12,931 nucleotides of DNA, from NCBI GenBank assembly GCA_027579435.1, contig JANBPK010000281.1, positions 1 to 12,931 of the forward strand, written 5' to 3'. This DNA is from Candolleomyces eurysporus (lineage: Eukaryota > Basidiomycota > Agaricomycetes > Agaricales > Psathyrellaceae). The position numbers and the translations under genes were made by a program. Shown here in pieces: positions 1-9,451 of this stretch. A model generated the notes under the pieces. It saw only the letters and a program-made list of their open reading frames with translations. It was not told the DNA's origin and searched no databases. Position 1 is the stretch's first letter; each line of letters begins with the position of its first letter.

Positions 1-1212
1 GTTAGCGTCATCCACAGCTGAAATTCGGAACGGTAATGGTTATACGGGATGGAGAGGATGCCCCTGCCGTCTAGTATCTATATTCACATTAGAGAGCTGG
101 GCGTTTGGAAGATCTCGGGAGCGGGCAAGACACGTACTTGCAACATGGTCATGGCGAAGCCAAAAACATCGGCTTTGAAGGTTGGCTTCACGTCGCTTTC
201 CGTCAAGCTGAGCATCAACGACTCGGGAGCGCAGAAACGGGTATTCTTTTGCCCCTGGTGAGTGATCGGAAGCTCTATCAGGGATTCCAGTTCGCTTGAT
301 CTGAAATTGACGACTTGGGCACGACCATCGTTGTGGATCATTATATTGTCCTGGAAAGCTGATGATGAATCGCAGCTGAAAGCAGTCCTTAGTACTCACC
401 GGTTTGACGTCCCCATGAGCGATCCCATTGTCATGGAGGTATTTTATGCCGCTCGCCGCCCCTCTCACCTAATCGAGCGAATGTTAGATCGGTTGAGCTC
501 GAAACGGTCATATGAGACGCACCACAGCCAATTTGGATTCCGGATGGTCATGTATGTAATCCATGCATCGGTGTGGGACGAAGGCTGAGACTAACACTGG
601 GAGTTCGTACTCGCTGTGATTATCCAGTCCTCTAAAAGGGCAAACGTTCTCGTGACTCAGGAAAGACCACATATAGCACTCTCTCATCAGTCCCTGCACA
701 CGGACCATGGATCTTCAGTCAGTCGTGAGCAGTATCGAAGTGTCGGGGAAGACGCTCACTCTGGTGATAGTGGCTTTCACGCTGTCATATTGCGGTGAAC
801 TTCGCCTAGCTGTCATTCTGAGAGCCTTCACGACCACTCGCTGAGAAGGCTACGATAGATGAGCGATAACAGGGCGTCAAAAATTGCAGAACTGCATACC
901 TTCTCCTCTGTTTCGCTGCTAACCAATGTACCCGTATGAATATCACCGAGCGGCATCGTGGTAATCGGTGGGTAATCGATTCGCACTCTGACACGCTGTC
1001 CCATCCGTTCAGTCGAGGGGGTGAGAAGAAGCAATCCTGAATGGACGTACCAGTTTGTTCAACAGCCATTCGTCGTCGAAAAGGACGAAGGTGGTCTTTC
1101 GAATAGCACTGTGCAACATAATGCGAACCCAACGGATGGGTCCGAGGAGGAATTCTGTATTGACATGGGAGGGGGCTGCCAGAAGTAAATTGACGCTGGC
1201 GAGCGAAGGCAT
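1..1212 (-). CDS. K1: TKL-type protein kinase paralog, probable pseudokinase (3' end beyond window)
   Basis: Spliced model, minus strand: 1212-1051, 995-900, 840-760, 693-523, 468-400, 350-138, 77-<1; every junction is phase 0. Visible motifs in order are a hydrophobic leader (residues 1-54), a degenerate P-loop (LGDIHTGTL), the ATP-anchoring Lys in RVVVKALR, the alpha-C Glu in MRECYMW, the catalytic loop HGDVKPDN, then NFR where DFG is expected, APES, and ADVFGF of subdomain IX. The C-lobe runs off the left edge after about 25 residues of the last exon, which align with K2. Loss of the metal-binding Asp of DFG (Asp to Asn) and of its Gly (to Arg) predicts little or no phosphotransfer, so a pseudokinase or decaying copy is inferred. 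An in-frame ATG at 1284 would add 24 residues, but 1212 aligns with the starts of K2 and K3. It is divergent from K2. Family membership is secure; biological role is unknown. Confidence 0.85.
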
Positions 1213-2288
1213 GATTCGGTGGGGCGGTTGGCCTGAAGAAGGGATGCTTGTCTTCTCCAATTCCTGTCCAGAGTCCCCAGACATGATCGGGGCGAATGAG
1301 AGGGTTGATATGTCGTCAAATTTGCCTAATCAGCTGCAGAAGATCTAGAGGTGAAAGAGAGAGGTTTCGTTGCGAGAGATAGGGAAATTGGCAAACATGA
1401 AAACGGTCCTCTATCCACCCGAGTGGTTAAATGAACCAACCTTTGCTTTCCTACGAATCGTTGAGATCTCTTTAGCAGCTGGTGTTCAGAGCCACGGCAT
1501 ACAGTGGATCAGTAGTCAATATGCCCTTGCAATCCCTGGTCCTCTATAAACCGATAATGTTAGCTCCACTGAGTACCTCAATAGGAGATAAAATGACTCA
1601 ATGGTCGACTGAGGGCACAGATGTAGTTCGGGGGAACCACTAGCTGTTACTGCTCAGATAGCTGGATGGGAAGGCAGGAGCCAGTGGGCGCCTCGTGTAG
1701 CATCGGCCAGCAAGGGCGTCAACCTCATGGCCACGTGCCAGATTCCTGGTATACCGATCAGAGCGAAGTCCTTCCCTTCGTACGCGCCATAAGGTCGTTT
1801 TTGGGGGATAATCTTATCATGACAAGATTTGCCTCGTAGCTGAGCGCGCTTGTGGGTCCGTGGACTGTCGGTTGGATAACGGCGATCGAGCTCGTCCCTT
1901 GTAGCCTTCGGATGAGTTCATGTCTCGAATCGGGACATTCACCGTGTTCGAGTAATTTGCAGAAGGTAGAACCTCTTGCTCTCTGCAGTAAACATGAATC
2001 CACCCTCTGTTAAATGGAAGCTATCCTCGTAGTACTGAATCCAGTGCTGCAAAAGACCTACCAGTCAAGAATTCCACAGCAGACTGTCAGAACTGCTGTC
2101 ACTGCTGTGAAGTATAGACGGTGGAAGGGGCATGCCAGTCCGAATGTTAACGGGCGGTGCCAAGCAGTGCCCACTGCTCGAGTAGTCGAACACACCCAAG
2201 TCCAAGTTGGGAAAAATGAAGCTCCGCGAAGAAGACAAAAGCATGCCCATTGCCAGACGGGACTAGTACTACACCATCCACCGTCCCC
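1213..2288. promoter_or_regulatory. Divergent intergenic region between K1 and K2
   Basis: About 1.08 kb separates two divergent kinase starts and must hold both promoters. I see no gene in it. Frames at 1758-2003 (minus) and 2014-2295 (plus) show no recognisable domain and no match to the kinase exons. A TATAAA at 1545-1550 is too far from either start to be their core promoter. ATGACTCA occurs at 1593-1600. Confidence 0.4.
1593..1600. promoter_or_regulatory. ATGACTCA element (bZIP/Gcn4-type consensus)
   Basis: An exact eight-base match to the near-palindromic site bound by Gcn4/AP-1-like bZIP factors, within the shared promoter of K1 and K2. A second exact copy lies at 4056-4063 in the K2-K3 intergenic region. 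An eight-base match can arise by chance, so function is only a suggestion. Confidence 0.25.
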
Positions 2289-3654
2289 ATGCTAACCTGG
2301 ACCATCCTAGACAGGTTTCTGAGGGTGCCTTACCTTGTCAGCAAAGAGCTGTTTCTCCTCTGTCTCCGAGCTGTTTACATTCCCTTCTGCAGTACTATTC
2401 ACAAGCGANCCACTTTTATTTGATCNTTTTTGACGACCGATGGTTGCTTGAGAAACTGGTGCGTTGACTATAAATCCGCGTTTGGATGAACGTTCATGGA
2501 CGATTCATTGCAGCGTGTTGCAGTAAAAGTCGAGCATCCAGCATTGGCCATGAGGCCCCTTTGCGATGTTTACCTTGGGAAGCTCGCCAAGAGAGGAAGG
2601 GAGGAGAAGGTGAGTAATCTTTGACGCCCATGTTGTCAGCGACAAACTATGTCCATTCAGGTCGTTGTAAAAGCCCTTCGGTTGGTCAGTTCGCAGAGCT
2701 CGGGACAGAATAGGAAAGACATTCGGGCATCCGCTACTAGAGTGAGTATATCCCCCTTATCATCGCTGATTTACTCAACGTCTACGACACTCCCCACACA
2801 GAAAATGGTCAGGGAGTGCTTCGTATGGTCCTTGCTGAAGCACGAGAATATTTGCCCCTTTAGAGGTCTGAGCGAGCTTGACGCTATTGAGCTCCCTGCA
2901 TTGGTTTCCCTCTTCATCCCGTACCAATGCATGGACTACGTGCGGGAGCACCCAGAAGAAAAGCTTTCCGTGGTATGATTTTGAAGCTTATTCGATCTGA
3001 TATTTCTTGTGTTAATTTCAATGTTCCAGGTTAGAGGTGCAGCAAGCGGGATGAGATACCTCCACGACATTAAAATTATACACGGAGATATAAAGCCAGT
3101 GAGTAATACTATTGTTTGACTGCGAAACATGGCGCCCATTCCCGTCGTTTAGGACAACATAATGATCAACGATCAGGGTCATGCTCAAATCATCGATTTT
3201 GGCTTGAGCAAATTTGAGTCGTTGGTCGGGTTTACCACTCAGCAACAGGGGCAAAGGAACACCCGTTACTGTGCTCCCGAGTTGCTCAGACAAATAGTCA
3301 TCAAGCCAACCTTTGAGTCTGACGTTTTCGGGTTCGCTATGACCCTACTGCAAGTATGTGTATTTCGAGTGTCTGCTACTGAGCTCCCTTTCTCATCCGT
3401 TGCAGATACTAGATGGCAGAGTGGTATCCCAATCCATCCCGTATAACCATTGCCGCTCCGATTACATTTTATGGGAGACGCTTACCGAGGTCGGCCAGGT
3501 TGTCCAAAGGCCACGACTCAAGCGGTATATCAACATCCCAAGCGCTGCCCACGATCTACTTCAGCGATGCTGGGAGGAAGTCCCGGGAAAGCGTCCCTCT
3601 ATGGCCTTGGTGTGTACGGAGCTACACTCTCCAGAGCTGACCCGGACTCGGTAA
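2289..3654 (+). CDS. K2: TKL-type protein kinase with complete catalytic motifs
   Basis: Spliced model: 2289-2458, 2514-2609, 2661-2741, 2802-2972, 3030-3098, 3153-3353, 3406-3654; all introns are phase 0 and 51-60 nt long. The product would be about 344 residues. Seen in order: a hydrophobic leader, CDVYLGKL in place of a glycine-rich loop, the ATP-anchoring Lys (codon 2670) in VVVKALR, the alpha-C Glu in MVRECFVW, HENICPFRGL, catalytic loop HGDIKPDN (3081 onward), DFG (3195-3203), CAPELL, SDVFGF and a final RCWEEVPGKRPSM of subdomains X-XI. These are the elements of a Ser/Thr kinase of the tyrosine-kinase-like group; HGD replacing HRD is a known habit of Agaricomycete kinases. Substrate and location are unknown. 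Exon 1 contains two N bases (2409, 2426) that break the frame as written; see the separate entry. It is the only one of the three paralogs with no lost catalytic residue. Confidence 0.88.
2409..2426 (+). other. Two ambiguous bases (N) that shift the K2 exon 1 frame
   Basis: N occurs at 2409 and 2426. Read literally, the frame from ATG 2289 meets TGA at 2421. Ignoring both Ns makes exon 1 exactly 168 nt (56 codons), ends it in phase 0 at the GTGCGT donor, and yields FDLFDDRWLLEKL, which matches the equivalent exon end in K1 (LFDDEWLLNKL) and K3 (LFSDTEWLLETL). Consensus-calling insertions are therefore more likely than a real frameshift. Confidence 0.8.
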
Positions 3655-4466
3655 AGATACCAGGTATGCACAGGCTAGGATTGGACCATCGTGTCTCCCA
3701 GGTAGGCTCTCGTACGTCGGGGTTTTGTTTCGCCGGTTGGTTTTCCTTCTTCGTCCCTCCTTTCTTCCGCCTTCCACATGCAATGCGGGAACGACGGACA
3801 GTTCAATACTGCCGCCAATCTCCACGAGCTTGGTGCCGAGGTCAACTCGACTCCAACTTGAATGCCCGCCTATCCGTGTCCTATTCCCGTCTGGATTCAT
3901 GGACTCGGAACAAACTCTGTGTTTGCACTGTGACAATTGGCTCTTGTCTACCCTATATACAGACCTCGACTTCTTCCTTCATGTATACTCGTCCACAGAA
4001 GACTTTGTACTATTCTGTTGTTGACCACCAAATGCAGCGCTGAACAACAACCCACATGACTCAGATCCAGATTCCATGCTATAAACGGTAGGAGCCAAAG
4101 ATTGTAGAAGGCCGTCGACTGATCGGCCAACTATTCCTTCAAAATGATTCGGCTAAACTGGACAGCTTCGACATGCGCGTGACATTAGCATTCACGAATT
4201 TTCTGCCTGAATTGGCGGACTGAAGCAGCGAGCCTGGAGCGATCAGCACCTCGTGCTCTACGCCAGCTCAATTGTCGATACATTATCTCTCCAATCAGTC
4301 AAGCGCCGGCCGGGATTGGGAAAAACTGCTTATTGACTCAAGCCGCTCAATCTCAGAGAAATCTGGAGTAACAATAGATGGTTTGTCGCATTGATGTTTT
4401 AGAGGTGACATGGAGAATGCATACCGTTATCTAGCCATGGCTGAGTTAGGCGCTGGAAATCTTCGC
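3655..4466. other. Convergent intergenic region between K2 and K3
   Basis: About 0.8 kb between two stop codons. It should hold both 3' UTRs. The stretch 3722-3780 is pyrimidine-rich on the plus strand. Open frames here (for example 3725-4024 plus) have no recognisable domain and are probably chance. An ATGACTCA lies at 4056-4063. No repeat or RNA gene was seen. Confidence 0.4.
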
Positions 4467-5889
4467 CTACACAAGCCGGCGGAGATCGTGCACGACAGCG
4501 GCCATAGATAAGCGGTGAAATGGTTCTTCTTCCCAGCATCGTTGGATTAGGCCGTGAAAGGCGCTGGGGACGTTCGGGTACCTGCTCAGCTTCGGTCTTT
4601 CGACTGGGGGTGTCCCCTCCGTCAGCCTGATCCACAGAGATACTTCTTCAGTCTCGGTACGACGATGATTATATGGCATCCATTTGGAGGCCCTACCTCT
4701 GCCGTCCCAGGACAATATCTAAAGCCGCGTAAAAACAGGGACATCACCAAATGGTAGCAGGAGGCACGTACTTCCAGCATTGTCATAGCGAACCCGAAAA
4801 CATCGGATTCGAAGGTAGGTTTAATAACTCGTTCATTCCTTTCTTGTCTCAACAATTCGGGGGCGCAGTACCGTAGATTCCTGTGTCCATCATGCACGGT
4901 CGTGAAACCAGACATGTACTGGAACTTGCTTAACCCGAAATCGATGATTTGGACTCGCCCACTCTCGTTGATCATAATGTTTTGCTAAGAAATGGGCGTT
5001 TGGCAAGCTCGCAATAGACTAGGTCAGCTCGAGTAGACTCACTGGGTTGATATCTCCGTGTGCGATCCCAATCCCGTGGAGGTATTCCATTCCACTCGCT
5101 ATTTCTAGAACCTGCCAACCAAAAGACTCGAATTAATATCCGATTCTGATCCTTTACGTTCGGGAACGTCGCAAGAGAGACGTACCACCGGAAGTCTGCG
5201 TTCTGGGTGGCGGCTTATATGGGCCGAGCATTTGTGTGGGACATAGACCGAGACAAGCACTGGGAGTTCAAACTCGTCAAGCTGTCCTAGCCCTCTGAAT
5301 GCGCATATATTCTCGTGTTCCACCAACGACGACACAAAGCACTCTCTTACGATTTTCTGCGAGGCAAAAGGCATTGTCAGATGCTAGGAGACAATGATGT
5401 CTTGAGTGCATACTCGAGTAAGGGACCCTGTGGTCTCATTGCGATCTTGGAATAGACCCTTTTCCGGCGTTCGAAGGGCCTTGATCACTACCTGCGATGA
5501 AGATGAGCCTCCCGACGAAGCATCTGAGAATGCTATGGTGATTATGACGAACTTTTTCGATCGATGTTCCGCCCTTCAGAGTTCCGATATGGACGTCGCA
5601 TGTCGTTCGGAGGTCTGTCGCAGGATACTGTATCTCTACGTCGACTCGCTTTACTCGATCAGCAGTCGTATTCAAATATTGACGAGAGTTAGGAGGAGAG
5701 TCGACTTACCAAGGTCTCGAGCAGCCATTCAGTGTCACTGAAAAGCTCGAATAGAATAGAGGACCTCCTAACAGATTCTCGCCCGAGAGCGTTGCGCAAC
5801 GGAATGTAAACTGTGCGGATGCATTTGCGAAAGAGTCCTCTGTTGAGAACGAAAAGAAGTCGAAGGCAGGCCTTCAGGATACTCAACAT
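4467..5889 (-). CDS. K3: TKL-type protein kinase paralog with altered catalytic loop
   Basis: Spliced model, minus strand: 5889-5710, 5648-5553, 5491-5414, 5356-5186, 5111-5043, 4984-4772, 4718-4467; all junctions phase 0, introns 53-74 nt, about 352 residues. Motifs in order: an N-terminal leader rich in Leu, Arg and Lys with no acidic residue in its first 37 positions; CDVHIGTL in place of the P-loop; Lys in VVIKALR; Glu in IVRECFV; catalytic loop HGDINPQN; intact DFG in IIDFGLSKF; CAPELL; SDVFGF; and a C-terminal RCWEEEPFHRLSM. The catalytic-loop Lys (HxDxK) is Asn here (codon 5046-5048), which should weaken catalysis although both metal ligands (the loop Asn and the DFG Asp) remain. A TATAAAT sits 51-57 bases upstream of the ATG. 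It converges with K2. Activity is uncertain; family membership is secure. Confidence 0.87.
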
Positions 5890-6837
5890 AGCTCGATGGG
5901 GCTGTGGGGCTCATCTGAATAGAACCAGCGCGGAAAGCAATTTATAGAGAGGCAGAAGTTCAGTTTCATGGGTTTCATACGGTAGGACCACGCGGAAGCC
6001 TCATTCTCCGATTCTGGACGGGGCGCCGGAACGGGAGGAGCACTGCCAGACGCACGAGACTGCTTCCCAAAGCAAACGACCTGAGCATGACAATAGAGAG
6101 ACAAGCAATTGTGTACCAAGACTAGCAGATGCTTGGGCGGTGAATGGCACGTTGCTTTGTGCTGTGCGAGTACCTTTTACTATATCGAACCGAACACCCC
6201 TTCCATTGTATCGGAGAGATTCTCCAATCGAAAAAGGAGAATGTGCGTGAAGAGAGCATTAATATACGGTAGCCAGCTAGCTCCACGCCACACTGCACCT
6301 CACTGCACCAAGGAAGCCGTGGTCAGATCTAGTTTATTGTGTTGTCCAGTGGCCTGAATCGTCCTCCGCGAGTGTCAGTCCCTTCTTGACTACGAGAAAC
6401 CTATGATGGCACCGCTCAAAAGGTCGAAAAGGCGTACTCACCCCATGCATCGCTCAGAATGTGCGACTTCCAACTCGAGGGCCCAACCTGAACGGGTATG
6501 ATTTGACGCGTTTGAGTTTGCCTCGAGTTAGACCGATTTTAGCCCATTCAACGCGAGGCGTCCACACCTGAGGGTAAGAGTTAGGTCCGAATCTCCGAGT
6601 AGTTTCGAGAAATAGCGAGCTAGCCGAAACCGTAGAAGGGCATGAGCGGATATGGAAATAGTCCGGAGCGAATGCGCCACACTGGACGCGCCTTAGTCTT
6701 GCTTTCGAACTCCGAACTCCAGCCAAACCCCAGCGTGGGGGGCAAAGGAACGCTAAGGAGTAGTGCAGCATGATTAAAATTAGAGAAGGTTTTAGTGTAT
6801 ATCATTGAGATGCCAGATGTATGGATCAAAGTACGCC
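5890..6837. other. Intergenic region between K3 start and CLPTM1-like stop
   Basis: About 0.95 kb. The left end carries the K3 TATA box and the right end the 3' UTR of the membrane-protein gene. A tiny tandem pair of the 10-mer CACTGCACC(T/A) is at 6291-6310. Frames at 6109-6357 (plus) and 6454-6771 (minus) contain nothing recognisable, so I call no gene. Confidence 0.4.
5940..5946 (-). promoter_or_regulatory. TATA box of K3
   Basis: Read on the minus strand this is TATAAAT, lying 51-57 bases upstream of the K3 start codon at 5889. Spacing suits a short 5' leader. No similarly placed TATA was seen for K1 or K2. Confidence 0.5.
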
Positions 6838-9451
6838 TCACTCACTGCCCTCATCTTCGATATCTTGCCGGACGCCGGGATATATGTTCGCTTGGATAGC
6901 AAAGGCTCCCACTGCGCACATATACACAAAATCCTCTAATGTGAATCCATCGCGCAAAACGTCTGGAGCCCCGCCGACTGATCCAGAGACCCAAGAGAGT
7001 GTGTGAGGAGCTAAACGTAAAAGAACCTCCACGAACTCTGCCCAAGCAGCAAACTTGTAATCCCCCGCGAAGGTTTTGGCCCTGTAGTTCATGACCATCT
7101 GGAAAATGAGACCTGAAAAAGTAAGGGGATACATTATCAGGACCTCCATGTTCCTCGGCGTAATCCAACGGGGGGGTGGGTCTGGACGCGGTCCCAGAGG
7201 AGTAATGAGGTGGAAATCGCGGAGTGGTGCGATGAGGTACAAGGCAAAGGACCCGGCAAGAACCTGTTAATGAGTGGACAAGTGGTTTTTACTTTGCACG
7301 ATTAGAGTATCAAGGTCAATGCTTACGGCAAACATCCACCCCATTCCACCCCGAGTTTCCAATCTCCGACTCGCTCGTTCGAGATGAGATGCGGGCAGGA
7401 CCCGGACGAAGGGACGTTGCCCGACAAACTCGAGGCGAAGTATCGTCGTCAAGACACCGATTGATATTAACAAACCACAGCTGAAAGCCTCGAAAATGCG
7501 GTAGATACCCCACATAGACGATATATCTGGCTCAAGGGCGCCTGATTCCCAGATGTCATGGATGAAGTAGAGTGTCAAGGCGGCAGCAAGCAGGTATGAC
7601 CGCAGGGTGCTTATTCCGACTGTTGTATTGCGTGTGTACCAATACTGGATTTGAAGAGGAAAGCGAATGAATATCATGATGGCTCTGAGTGAATAGCAGG
7701 TAAAGATGAGGAAGGAAGGTGTTCAGAAGCAAGTAAGGTTTATCGGAAGAACTGACTCACCTAATGGTATCCGCCATCATTTTCCTCGCAACATGGGACT
7801 GTGAGGAGAACTTATGACCATGAAATCGAGCTGGATTCAGTAGATTCGAAGAAATTTGGTTTTCAAGATTCAGAAAGGGACATGGGACAGATGACGCACC
7901 GATATTCTCGACCGATTGCTGGGCTTGTGCTTTGTTGAACTCGGTGTCTGTGAGGTTGAACCTGGAGAAGGCGATGAATTCGGAGAATTCGAGCTTTTCT
8001 GCCGTGCTCCCAGAGTACGCAATATTCCAAGTGACGTTCAGATGGTCTTCTGTGGCAAGAATGGAGTCAGCTGTTAAGCTACATTCTTCACACCAGCACT
8101 TCCCAACAACTAACCGACCGCAGGAGTGTCAGGACAGCCTTCGCGATTAAGAGGCATGGCTATGAGATCCTAGTGGTGGCATATCAGCTCGTGCACGTTC
8201 GAGTCCTCTACACGGACACTTACTAACGGCCCCCGTGATTGTCTATTCACATGGAGGTAGGGAGCGTACGCAAATTGTGTTGTATTCAAGCCGGTGTTCT
8301 CATCGGGAATTTCGAGTTCTATCTCAGTTTCACAGTTCGCTCGTGAACGAAAACTCCGATAGCACCATCTGCCATCGCCCCCTGAGTCGGCAGGGCAGCC
8401 GTTCAAGTCCTGTGACATTCACGACGGTGAGCATTATATCGCCCATTGTTGATTAGAACACTTCGCACCATGGTGATCAGTTGGAGATTATTTTGGTGTC
8501 GCTCGTACGCGTATCTGTCGTAGAGTCTTTCTATCCGCACCACTCTAAGATCAGTTCTAAGTAATACCATCTCAGTGCGGTGCTCAAACGGTTGTTGGAA
8601 TCTAGAGCGTACCTGGTAATGACGTATGGATGGTAATCTAAAAGGGACTTCCCTTTTGTCGACACGAAGATTGCCTCTCTTTCTGCGTCTTCACTCTCGG
8701 CATCTCCCCTCGTTTGCATTCCGAAACTCTTGCCGCAGGAGCTTTTGACGGGATGGAAGTCGATGAGCGGTACTGTCACGCCATACGAGTCGGTGACCGA
8801 ATGTCTTGGATCATTGCCTTGGCTAATCGGCGGGAAGGTGATAAAATATGCAGGAGGATGCCATGTCGTGAATTTCTTCATGTATTGCAGGAGGGATGAC
8901 GACTGGGGAATGAGCTTGAAGCTCGCTCTCAGATCCCAGTTTTCCAAGTGTTTCTCTTTACTGGCCAAGTGGTGAGGAATGACGTTCCGTAAGATGTCAG
9001 AAGAAAGGGCCACTCACAAGGTTTTCAAAGGAATGGATAAATTAACCTTGGCATGGACGTGCTCATCCATGAATGTGACACCACGAAACACGACACCTGA
9101 GAATATAGGTTCCTCGAGAGGTTGGTCCTTGGTCAGACCATAGGATTCGCGGTACTGATGTGGTTTCCGAGCCCACACTGTCGCCGTAATGTCAAACTTT
9201 TGGTTTCGATCGACAAGCGGGCGCACTACAGCAGACCAGTCTCGCACTTCCTCCGCCGTCTTGTCCGAGTACATCCAATCGTGGGGTTCGCGCATGTTCC
9301 AATAGAATTCCCAAGCAATCTTGACGAAGACTGCGTAGGCTAAGAGTGCAAGAATAGCGCCAACGACGACGGTCGTGCACTTGCAGCTCACAGACGTTCG
9401 CTGTGTCCTGGTTCGACTCGGTCCAGGGTCAAGATTTTTGCTGTTAGGCAT
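6838..9451 (-). CDS. CLPTM1-family multi-pass membrane protein
   Basis: Nine-exon minus-strand model: 9451-9018, 8960-8613, 8544-8469, 8409-8224, 8169-8115, 8049-7900, 7830-7761, 7684-7327, 7263-6838. Coding length is 2103 nt, 700 residues, with eight introns of 54-76 nt whose phases all agree. A membrane segment at about residues 26-47 is followed by a large hydrophilic domain with sequons (NTT, NVT, NLT), as expected of a lumenal region, then about five hydrophobic segments from residue 468 to near the C terminus. The key signature, near residues 452-469, is IQYW-x-T-R....GIS..RS, closely matching the CLPTM1 pattern IQFW-x-S-R....GLS..RS; a later NY-x-x-K motif and the DFVY...YP segment also fit. 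Human CLPTM1 retains receptor subunits in the ER and its relative CLPTM1L is reported as a lipid scramblase; the fungal role is unknown. The lumenal domain is divergent, though a TWHPP may correspond to the family's WxPN motif. Start 9451 is chosen over a longer frame because a TATA-like element lies just upstream. Confidence 0.72.

Noticed and set aside
1213..1284. In-frame 24-residue N-terminal extension of K1 from ATG 1284
   Set aside because: K2 and K3 both start at the position aligned with 1212; the extension is possible but unsupported.
1545..1643. TATAAA at 1545 followed by a 28-codon frame at 1557-1643
   Set aside because: The ATG lies too close to the TATA for normal initiation and the peptide has no support.
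1758..2003. Minus-strand 81-codon frame in the K1/K2 intergenic region
   Set aside because: No recognisable domain, no similarity to the kinase exons and no clear splice partners; likely a chance frame.
2014..2295. Plus-strand 93-codon frame just before K2
   Set aside because: It overlaps the K2 start in another frame and has a low-complexity composition; K2 is supported by two paralogs.
3725..4024. Plus-strand frame downstream of K2, as a possible extra exon
   Set aside because: K2 already ends after subdomain XI like K3; the stretch is pyrimidine-rich and encodes no known motif.
6291..6310. Tandem pair of a 10-base unit CACTGCACC(T/A)
   Set aside because: Two copies only; no sign of a larger repeat or mobile element.
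6454..6771. Minus-strand 105-codon frame downstream of the CLPTM1-like stop
   Set aside because: Arg- and Ser-rich with no domain and competing frames on the same strand; most likely 3' UTR or intergenic.
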